A DNA stretch of 5,347 bases. Source: Actinomycetota bacterium. Its GTDB lineage: Bacteria > Actinomycetota > Nitriliruptoria > Euzebyales > Egibacteraceae. The DNA lies in NCBI GenBank assembly GCA_019347785.1, contig JAHWKQ010000155.1, positions 1-5,347 of the forward strand, read 5' to 3'. The notes under the pieces are model-generated. The model did no database searches. It saw only the letters and a program-made list of their open reading frames with translations, and was not told the DNA's origin. Made by a program: the position numbers and the translations under genes. This document shows positions 1 to 4,709 of the stretch, piece after piece (positions within the stretch are counted from its first letter, which is position 1; each line of letters opens with the position of its first letter).

Positions 1-1
1 C

Positions 2-1036
2 AGCGGCTTCGGCTCGGCGCTGCCCGCGCGGCGAGAGCAACGGCGCCTGTGGGAGGGCTTCTTCGCCGGACCCTACGCACAGTCCCCCGTCGCGCGGCGG
101 GTGTGGCGCAACGCCGGGGTCGAGCGCCGCCACGGCGTCGTCGACCCCTGCGTGGAGGACGTGAGCGGCTGGGGGACCGCCCAGCGCATGCGGCGTTTCC
201 TGGCTGAGGCCGTGCCACTGGGCAAGGAGGCCCTGGGGGCCTGCCTGCACGACGCCGGCCTCGCCCCCACCGAGGTGGGGCTGCTCACGGTGGTGTCGTG
301 CACCGGCTACGCCACGCCGGGGTTGGACATCCTCCTCGCGCGTGACCTCGGCATGCGCGAGAGCGTCCAGCGGCTGCACGTCGGCCACATGGGCTGCTAC
401 GCCGCGCTGCCCGGCCTGGCCGCCGCGGCCGATGCCGCCGCTGCCCGCGGCAAGGTCGCGCTGCTGCTGTGCCTGGAGCTGCCGAGCCTGCACGTGCAGC
501 CGCGGACCGACGAGATCGACGTCGAGCAGGTCGTCGCCCATGCCCTGTTCGGCGACGCCGCGGCGGCCGTGGCGGTGACCCCGGGCGCCGCCCGCGCGGG
601 GAGCCTGCGCGTCGTCGACGTCGCCGCCCGCACCGATCAGGCACACGCGGGCATGATGAGCTGGGACGTGACCGACCGCGGCTTCCGGATGGGTCTGTCG
701 CCCCGGGTCCCCGACGTGGTGCGCCGCCATGTCGGCGAGGTGGTCACCGACCTGCTCGACGGCAGCGGCGTGTGCCGCGACGACGTCGTCGGCTGGGCGA
801 TCCACCCTGGCGGGCCACGCGTCATCGACGTCGTGCAGCGCGAGCTGGGGCTCTCCGACGCCGCGGTGGCCCCGTCCCGCGGGGTGCTGCGTGACTGCGG
901 CAACTGCTCCTCGGCGACGGTGCTGTTGATCATCGACCGCATCGTTCGCCGGCGACCGCCGGAGCCGGGCACGGCGATCGTGTCGCTCGCGTTCGGGCCC
1001 GGCCTGACGCTGTACGCGGCGCTGCTGCGCGCCTGA
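2..1036 (+). CDS. Type III polyketide synthase (chalcone/stilbene synthase-like), 5'-truncated
   Basis: This is a cytoplasmic homodimer-type ketosynthase that condenses a CoA starter with malonyl-CoA units, typically giving alkylpyrones, alkylresorcinols or related phenolics. The frame is open from base 2 and gives 344 codons; the first visible residues (SGFGSALPARREQ) match the usual start of the family, so only about 5-15 residues should be missing. The GTG at 101 is internal. The catalytic triad is present: Cys132 in HVGHMGCYAALPG (codon 395-397), His268 in WAIHPGGPRVID (803-805) and Asn301 in RDCGNCSSATV (902-904). The family signature SCTGYATPGLD lies at about residues 99-109 and the C-terminal FGPGLTLYAALL strand is intact. 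The GCYAALPG style resembles mycobacterial and other bacterial enzymes more than plant chalcone synthase. No methyltransferase, oxidase or prenyltransferase partner follows; any partner would be upstream of the window. Family assignment is secure, product unknown. Confidence 0.94.
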   Translation, partial: SGFGSALPARREQRRLWEGFFAGPYAQSPVARRVWRNAGVERRHGVVDPCVEDVSGWGTAQRMRRFLAEAVPLGKEALGACLHDAGLAPTEVGLLTVVSCTGYATPGLDILLARDLGMRESVQRLHVGHMGCYAALPGLAAAADAAAARGKVALLLCLELPSLHVQPRTDEIDVEQVVAHALFGDAAAAVAVTPGAARAGSLRVVDVAARTDQAHAGMMSWDVTDRGFRMGLSPRVPDVVRRHVGEVVTDLLDGSGVCRDDVVGWAIHPGGPRVIDVVQRELGLSDAAVAPSRGVLRDCGNCSSATVLLIIDRIVRRRPPEPGTAIVSLAFGPGLTLYAALLRA

Positions 1037-1061
1037 CAGTGAGCCTGACCGGCGCGTGCCG

Positions 1062-1087
1062 CCTGGGTTGCCACGGCGGTAACCAGG
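1062..1087 (+). terminator. Hairpin after the polyketide synthase, possible terminator without U-tract
   Basis: An inverted repeat 25 nt past the polyketide synthase stop pairs CCTG(G)GTTGCC with GGTAACCAGG around a five-base ACGGC loop: ten pairs including one G-U, with one bulged G. No T-run follows, so it is not a textbook intrinsic terminator, but U-poor hairpins are common at gene ends in GC-rich actinobacteria. It separates the polyketide synthase from the next promoter. Confidence 0.4.
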
Positions 1088-1123
1088 GTGACGCGCACAC
1101 CGGGGGGCGGCGGGGCGGGACGC

Positions 1124-1129
1124 TATGCT
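1124..1129 (+). promoter_or_regulatory. -10 element TATGCT for a leaderless transcript
   Basis: TATGCT fits the TAnnnT form of an actinobacterial -10 box and ends seven bases before the ATG at 1137. This places the expected transcription start at or next to the A of the start codon, the classic leaderless arrangement. I see no convincing -35 at 16-19 nt upstream, where the sequence is a G-rich run, which is common for such promoters. The same bases contain an alternative in-frame ATG at 1125. Confidence 0.55.
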
Positions 1130-1136
1130 CGCCCCC

Positions 1137-1493
1137 ATGCCCAGCCGCCCCCAGCCGATCGCCGACGGGCTCGATCCGCAGTTGCGGTCGCTGGGCTTCC
1201 AGCCCGTCCAGCGCGACCGGCGGGGCATCGTGCAGTACGCGCGGCGCCCCAACCGCTTCCTCACCGAATGGGTCCACGACGACGGGCGGGATCTGCTGTT
1301 CACGTGGGAGTTCGACCTCGGGGAGTTCTGCGCGGAGGCCGGCTGGCAGATCGGCGCGGCCGAGACGAGCTTCCAGATCCTCTACCCGCAGCTCGACGTG
1401 CAGATCGCCCGGGACATCGAGGCGGTGACGGTCGAGGTCCAGCGCCTGGAGACCCGGCTGAACCGGCTGGACCTGGCCGACCCGGCGCTGTGA
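1137..1493 (+). CDS. Hypothetical 118-aa soluble protein
   Basis: I do not recognise this family. The protein has no signal peptide and no membrane segment. Residues 1-60 look like a small alpha/beta fold (SLGFQPVQRDRRGIVQYARR, then a strand-rich DLLFTWEFDL). Residues 87-113 form an amphipathic helix with regularly spaced Leu/Ile/Val and several acidic-basic pairs, so a short coiled coil or dimer helix is plausible. Cys65 is the only cysteine. I chose the ATG at 1137 because a TATGCT -10 box ends seven bases upstream, implying a leaderless mRNA; an in-frame ATG at 1125 would add four residues (MLAP) and has only a weak GGGA upstream. The balanced amino-acid composition and the promoter context support a real gene. 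Confidence 0.72.
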   Translation: MPSRPQPIADGLDPQLRSLGFQPVQRDRRGIVQYARRPNRFLTEWVHDDGRDLLFTWEFDLGEFCAEAGWQIGAAETSFQILYPQLDVQIARDIEAVTVEVQRLETRLNRLDLADPAL

Positions 1494-1531
1494 TCACGCT
1501 GATGCCCGCGGGTCAAGAGTTCCCCTTGTCC

Positions 1532-1553
1532 TATCCTGATGTGTTTGCGAGGA
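1532..1553 (+). promoter_or_regulatory. Possible -10 (TATCCT) and Shine-Dalgarno (GAGGA) for the small membrane protein
   Basis: The 1515-1560 stretch is clearly less GC-rich than its surroundings. It contains TATCCT at 1532-1537, a fair TAnnnT -10 box, and GAGGA at 1549-1553, eight bases before the ATG at 1562. The implied start near 1544 would leave a leader of about 18 nt. No good -35 is visible. These two signals favour 1562 over the in-frame ATG at 1502 as the start of the downstream gene. Confidence 0.45.
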
Positions 1554-1561
1554 TCCTCCGC

Positions 1562-1846
1562 ATGGAGGCCCCATCCGACCACCGAGAGTCCGACGTCCAC
1601 GAGGCAGGCGTCGGCACCCTGGTCGCGCGTGCGGGCTCGACCGCGGTGACGCTGGCCGTGCTCACCCTGGCGGCGCTCGTCGCGGACGCCCTGCTCACCG
1701 GGCTGACCTTTGCCGCCATGGCGCTGTGGAGCGCGGTCTACGTCGCCGTGCTCGTGCCTGCCGTGGGCATCCTGGCCGGGCTGCACGTCCTGCGCCGGGG
1801 CGGCAGGGGCGGCGGGATGCTGGAGCGGGGACGCGGCGCGGGCTGA
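1562..1846 (+). CDS. Small integral membrane protein, two predicted TM helices (94 aa)
   Basis: I do not recognise the family. An acidic, polar N-terminus of about 20 residues (EAPSDHRESDVHE) is followed by two long hydrophobic stretches at roughly residues 28-48 and 53-77, then an Arg/Gly-rich tail (RRGGRGGG...RGRGAG). By the positive-inside rule the basic C-terminus should be cytoplasmic, giving an N-in/C-in hairpin. There are no cysteines and no obvious catalytic or metal-binding motif. The start at 1562 has a GAGGA Shine-Dalgarno eight bases upstream; an in-frame ATG at 1502 would add 20 residues but runs through the promoter-like, lower-GC stretch. The stop TGA is directly adjacent to the stop of the convergent lipoprotein gene. 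It could be an accessory subunit of some complex, but nothing here identifies one. Confidence 0.68.
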   Translation: MEAPSDHRESDVHEAGVGTLVARAGSTAVTLAVLTLAALVADALLTGLTFAAMALWSAVYVAVLVPAVGILAGLHVLRRGGRGGGMLERGRGAG

Positions 1847-2689
1847 TCAGGCGCGCGCCCGCCGCGCGAGCGCGGCGACGTCGGCCTCCAGCACGGGGCC
1901 GTCGAGACGGTCGGCGACGATGCCGTCGCGGGCGATCGCGAACAGCCAGGGCTCGCTCTCCAGGCCCCACGCCCGCACCGGTCGGGCCGGGTGGCGGCCG
2001 GCGTCGGCGAAGATCTCACAGTGGATCCAGGCGAGGTCGCCCCAGGCCGCCGAGGTGCGGACCTGCTCGACGGTGTCGACTGTGGGCCCGCACACCGCGG
2101 ACGTGCAGTAGGCCGGGGTGGCGAAGGTGAGCATCACCGGCCGGTGGGCCGTCAGCGCGTCGTCCAGGCTCGTCGTGTGCATGCCGCAGGGGGGCCTGCG
2201 CGTGCACAGCCGCCGCATGCCCAGCGAGCGCGCCGGCGTGGGCGTCGGCGTCGAGACCGCCGACTGGTCCGGGGCCGGCACCGCGCTGCGGCGCGGGGTG
2301 ACGACCTGCACGGCGCCCTCGCCCCACGCGTCGTCGACCACCGCGGCCAGCGTCACGACCCCGGGGCGGCGCAGCGTGACCGCCGACCGGTAGAAGCCGC
2401 GCTCGAGCCCGTCGTCCTCGTGATAGTCGGTGTCGACCGGCCCGGTCAGCACCCGTCCCTGCGGGTCGCGCACGTACAGCTCGGCCGGCACGTCGCGCAG
2501 GGGCCGGTTCGAGGCGTCGAGCAGGGCGAAGGCCACCCGCTGGCGGCGACCGGTCAGCAGCTCGTAGTTGGCGGGGAACACCGACAGGGTCGGGTCCGCG
2601 GAGGGGATCCCGGTGTCGCGCGCGCACGCCGACAGCAACCGTGCCGTGGTGAGCGCCCCGACCGACCTGAGAAAGCCGCGGCGGTCCAT
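1847..2689 (-). CDS. Tat-type lipoprotein with C-terminal thioredoxin-like domain (280 aa)
   Basis: This is a predicted exported, membrane-anchored protein. It begins MDRRGFLRSVGAL, a twin-arginine motif (RRGFLR, residues 3-8), and runs through a short hydrophobic stretch to a lipobox LSAC with Cys22 as the lipidated residue. Residues about 36-132 are strand-rich and Ig-like (FALLDASNRPLRDVPAELYV, then GVVTLAAVVDD). A Pro/Thr linker (STPTPTPA, about 146-153) leads to a thioredoxin-like domain at about 160-280, with the strand PVMLTFATPAY, a Cys195-x4-Cys200 pair (CTSAVC) where thioredoxins carry CxxC, and Pro247 in SEPWLF as the likely cis-proline. Cys162, Cys168 and Cys224 are extra. It may handle thiols, metals or redox partners outside the membrane; substrate unknown. 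The ATG at 2689 has GGGGAGG 11 bases upstream; an upstream in-frame ATG at 2803 would bury the Tat signal and starts inside the LexA box, so I reject it. The gene converges on the small membrane protein with zero gap. Confidence 0.85.
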   Translation of the reverse strand: MDRRGFLRSVGALTTARLLSACARDTGIPSADPTLSVFPANYELLTGRRQRVAFALLDASNRPLRDVPAELYVRDPQGRVLTGPVDTDYHEDDGLERGFYRSAVTLRRPGVVTLAAVVDDAWGEGAVQVVTPRRSAVPAPDQSAVSTPTPTPARSLGMRRLCTRRPPCGMHTTSLDDALTAHRPVMLTFATPAYCTSAVCGPTVDTVEQVRTSAAWGDLAWIHCEIFADAGRHPARPVRAWGLESEPWLFAIARDGIVADRLDGPVLEADVAALARRARA

Positions 2690-2726
2690 CGACGAGAGAG
2701 CCTCCCCGCGTACGAGCACGCGGGCC

Positions 2727-2756
2727 AGAGTAGTCGGCCCTGTTCGGTCCTGTCGG
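2727..2756 (-). promoter_or_regulatory. Possible promoter for the lipoprotein gene (CCGACA, 18 nt, TACTCT)
   Basis: Read on the minus strand, CCGACA (2756-2751) shares four of six bases with a -35 box and lies 18 nt before TACTCT (2732-2727), a TAnnnT -10 box. The expected start is near 2720, leaving a leader of about 30 nt that contains the GGGGAGG Shine-Dalgarno at 2707-2701. The match is moderate and could be chance. Confidence 0.35.
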
Positions 2757-2757
2757 G

Positions 2758-2787
2758 TTGACACGCGCGGGCGCCGCCCCGTATCGT
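2758..2787 (+). promoter_or_regulatory. Sigma-A-type promoter TTGACA-18-TATCGT for the DUF6504 gene
   Basis: A perfect TTGACA -35 box at 2758-2763 is separated by 18 nt from TATCGT at 2782-2787, a good TAnnnT -10 box. The expected transcription start is near 2794-2795, immediately before the LexA palindrome at 2796. The promoter points right, toward the DUF6504 gene, and would give a leader of about 95 nt. This is the clearest housekeeping promoter in the window. Confidence 0.72.
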
Positions 2788-2795
2788 GCGGTGGT

Positions 2796-2811
2796 TCGAA
2801 CATATGTTCGA
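2796..2811. promoter_or_regulatory. LexA operator (Gram-positive SOS box)
   Basis: TCGAACATATGTTCGA is a perfect 16-bp palindrome containing GAAC-N4-GTTC, the core recognised by Gram-positive and actinobacterial LexA (mycobacterial form TCGAAC-N4-GTTCGA). It starts within about two bases of the expected start site of the TTGACA/TATCGT promoter, so bound LexA should block RNA polymerase from reading right into DUF6504. It lies about 40 nt upstream of the possible leftward -35 box, so control of the lipoprotein gene is less likely. The assignment rests on the exact motif plus promoter geometry. Confidence 0.88.
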
Positions 2812-2888
2812 TACCCAGGGGCGGCTGTCGGGCGCGGGGGAAGACGCGCCCGGCGCCGCCCCGCCGCCCCGCCGCACCCGGGGGTCCA

Positions 2889-3194
2889 ATGACGAGGCGG
2901 TACCGCGAGCGGATCCAGGTGCGCGTCGCCCGGGGCGCCCGGGACGAGCCGGCGCCCCGGGCGTTCCGCTGGCGGGGCAGGCCCTACCGGGTGCTCACGG
3001 TCCTCGGTCACTGGCGCGAGGACGGCGGCTACTGGGCGGGTGGGGGGGTGCAGGTCCCCCAACGGGACCTGTGGCGCGTCGAGGCGTCCCGGCGATCACC
3101 GGCGGATGGCGCCCACCCGGGCGCTGCCAGCCACGGTGTCTATGAGCTGGTCAGCGAATCCGGAGCGTGGACTCTGGACCGGGTATGGGATTGA
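2889..3194 (+). CDS. DUF6504 family protein, predicted SOS-regulated (101 aa)
   Basis: This is a small cytoplasmic protein of unknown biochemical function, assigned to DUF6504 from its pattern: MTRRYRERIQV at the start, AFRWRGRPYRVLTVLGHW at about residues 25-42, LWRVEA at 61-66, and GVYELVSESG...WTLDRVWD to the end. It is basic and rich in Trp and Arg and looks like a compact beta-rich domain; I see no catalytic motif. From memory, unverified, relatives often sit near the ImuB/DnaE2 mutagenesis genes of actinobacteria. Its placement here directly behind a LexA box agrees with a role in the DNA-damage response, perhaps nucleic-acid or polymerase binding. The ATG at 2889 matches the family start, but its ribosome site is weak: a G-run ending about four bases upstream. 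The following symporter frame starts inside this gene or just past its stop, so the two are probably co-transcribed. Confidence 0.82.
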   Translation: MTRRYRERIQVRVARGARDEPAPRAFRWRGRPYRVLTVLGHWREDGGYWAGGGVQVPQRDLWRVEASRRSPADGAHPGAASHGVYELVSESGAWTLDRVWD

Positions 3195-4591
3195 GTTATG
3201 GGGATCGACGGCGATTTTCCGCTATCTGTCCCGGATCAGCGAGGTCGTCTGGGGCCCGTTCGTCCTCATCCCGCTGCTGCTGCTAACCGGCCTGTACCTC
3301 ACCGGCCTGCTCAAGGGGCTGCAGTTCCGACAGCTCGGGCCGTCGCTGTACTACGCCCTGGTCAAGCGCCGGGAAGAGGGCGCCGAGGGCGACATCACCC
3401 ACTACCAGGCCCTCATGACCGCCCTGGCGGCCACCATCGGCACCAGCAACATCGTGGGCGTGGCGGAGGCCATCAATCTGGGCGGGCCGGGCGCGCTGTT
3501 CTGGATGTGGGTCACCGGCCTGGTCGGCATGGCGACCAAGTACTCCGAGGCGCTGCTCGGCGTGAAGTTCCGTAGGGCCGACTCGGCGGGGGAGCAGAGC
3601 GGCGGGCCGCAGTTCTATCTGACCCAGGGTCGGTGGGGGCTTCGGCAAGTTCCTCGGGCTGTTCTTCGCCGTGGCGGCCTCGATCGCGGCCTTCGGCATC
3701 GGCAACATGGTGCAGTCGAACTCGGTGTCGGCGGCCGTGGGGACCTCCTTCGGGATCCCGACGTGGGTGACCGGCGTCGTGCTCATCCTGGCGGCGGGTC
3801 CGTTCATCCTCGGCGGCATCCACAGCATCGGCACGGTCAACAGCTACCTGGTGCCGTTCATGGCGGTCGTCTACATGCTCGGAGCGACCTGGGTGATCGT
3901 CGCCAACGCCGACCAGCTGCCCGCCGCGTTGGCGATGATCTTCTCCGATGCCTTCACCGGCACGGCGGCCGTCGGCGGCTTCGCCGGCACGACCTTCATC
4001 GCGGCGCTGCGCTTCGGCGTGGCGCGGGGGATCTTCTCCAACGAGTCGGGGCTGGGCACCGGGGGCATCGCCGCAGCCGCCGCACAGACCACCGAGCCGG
4101 TCCGCCAGGCGCTCGTGTCGATGACCCAGACCTTCCTGGACACGCTGGTCGTCTGCACCTTCACGGGCCTGGTGATCATCACGAGCGGCTCGTGGGAGAC
4201 GGGCGCGGCCGGGGCGGCCATCACCCAGGGCGGCTTCCGAGCGGGGCTGCCCGGCTCCTGGGGTGGCTACATCGTGGCCTTCGGACTCATCATGTTCTCG
4301 TACTCGACCATGCTGGGGTGGGCCTACTACGGCGAGCGGCAGATGGACCGGCTGTTCGGGCGGCGCGCGGTGATGCCCTACCGGCTGTTGTTCATCGCGG
4401 CGATCTACGTCGGCGCGGTCGGCGGCCTGCAGACGGTGTGGCTGTTCGCCGACGTCTTCAACGGCCTTGTGGCGCTGCCCAACCTCATCGGGTTGCTGCT
4501 GCTGTCCGGCGTGGTGGCGCGCGAGACCCGCCGCTACTTCTCGTCCGACGCCGCCTTCGACCTGCAGGCGCGCTCGCGGGGGGGCTCCTGA
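3142..4591 (+). pseudogene. AGCS family sodium:alanine (amino acid) symporter, split by a frameshift
   Basis: This encodes a multi-pass inner-membrane carrier that couples Na+ (or H+) entry to alanine or glycine uptake. The N-terminal part is read in one frame from 3142 to about 3630: a first TM segment (VVWGPFVLIPLLLLTGLYL), LQFRQLG, the core ALAATIGTSNIVGVA, and the family signature GGPGALFWMWVTGLVG at 3481-3528. The C-terminal part is read one base later, from about 3629 to the TGA at 4589-4591: GFGKFLGLFFAVAASIAAF, GIGNMVQSNSV, then the hallmark ARGIFSNESGLGTGGIAAAA and SMTQTFLDTLVVCTFTGL. Joined, they give roughly 465-480 residues, normal for the family, with nothing missing. The core has GTSN where most members have GTGN. 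The start is uncertain: the only frame-1 starts nearby are GTG 3136 and ATG 3142, inside the DUF6504 gene and without a ribosome site. If the frameshift is an assembly error, this is an intact gene. Confidence 0.86.
3623..3640 (+). other. Site of the +1 frameshift in the symporter gene
   Basis: Homology runs in frame 1 through GGPQFYLTQ (to 3627) and resumes in frame 2 as VGGGFGKFLGLFF (from 3629). One extra base, or two missing, between 3623 and 3640 explains the jump. Frame 2 is closed upstream by a TGA at 3620-3622, which sets the left limit. The stretch includes a five-G run at 3635-3639, a frequent place for base-calling indels. I see no classical programmed +1 signal such as a rare codon or in-frame stop at the shift point. 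Confidence 0.8.
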
Positions 4592-4610
4592 CCCGGCGGG
4601 ACCCTCTTGG

Positions 4611-4657
4611 CCCCCGCAGGCGGATCGCCTCGCCGGCGGGGGGTGTCACTCCACCCC
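4611..4657 (+). terminator. GC-rich stem-loops after the symporter, possible terminator
   Basis: Nineteen bases past the symporter stop, CCCCCGC (4611-4617) can pair with GCGGGGG (4636-4642), enclosing a small hairpin AGGCG-GAT-CGCCT (4618-4630). The same G-run can instead pair downstream: GGGGTG (4640-4645) with CACCCC (4652-4657) around a six-base loop. The two folds compete for 4640-4642. No U-tract follows either. The most conservative reading is a U-less terminator for the symporter unit. Confidence 0.4.
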
Positions 4658-4673
4658 TCCGTGGTCGTACCAT
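4645..4673 (+). promoter_or_regulatory. Possible aceE promoter (-10 TACCAT)
   Basis: TACCAT at 4668-4673 shares four bases with the consensus -10 box. A weak -35 candidate, GTCACT (4645-4650), lies 17 nt upstream. The expected start would be near 4680, giving a 30-nt leader with a strong Shine-Dalgarno (GGGGAGGG, 4696-4703). The -35 overlaps the second stem-loop. Only the -10 is reasonably convincing. Confidence 0.35.
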
Positions 4674-4709
4674 TGCCTTCCAGGTGGCCGGGGCCGGGGA
4701 GGGCGCACG

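Noticed and set aside
1491..1496. TGATCA palindromes as a shared regulatory motif (also at 1844 and around 4171)
   Set aside because: Two coincide with TGA stop codons and another lies inside coding sequence; six-base palindromes of this kind recur by chance.
1852..1868. CGCGCG-cccgc-CGCGCG hairpin near the convergent stops as a terminator
   Set aside because: Six pairs of alternating CG inside coding sequence, with no U-tract; expected by chance at this base composition.
2742..2746. GTTCG as a second LexA half-site upstream of the promoter
   Set aside because: No GAAC partner lies at the required four-base spacing, so it is not an SOS box.
1991..2761. 256-residue plus-strand open frame opposite the lipoprotein
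   Set aside because: The composition (Arg, Gly, Ala, His runs) is typical of an antisense shadow, whereas the minus strand carries the Tat signal and the thioredoxin-like domain.
2690..2803. N-terminal extension of the lipoprotein to the ATG at 2803 (38 extra residues)
   Set aside because: It would start inside the LexA palindrome, cross both promoters, and bury the twin-arginine/lipobox signal. The ATG at 2689 has a Shine-Dalgarno and begins exactly with the Tat motif.
2781..2814. Outer inverted repeat GTATCG...CGATAC around the SOS box
   Set aside because: Its centre differs from that of the LexA palindrome and one arm is simply the -10 region; six bases is too short to claim a separate operator.
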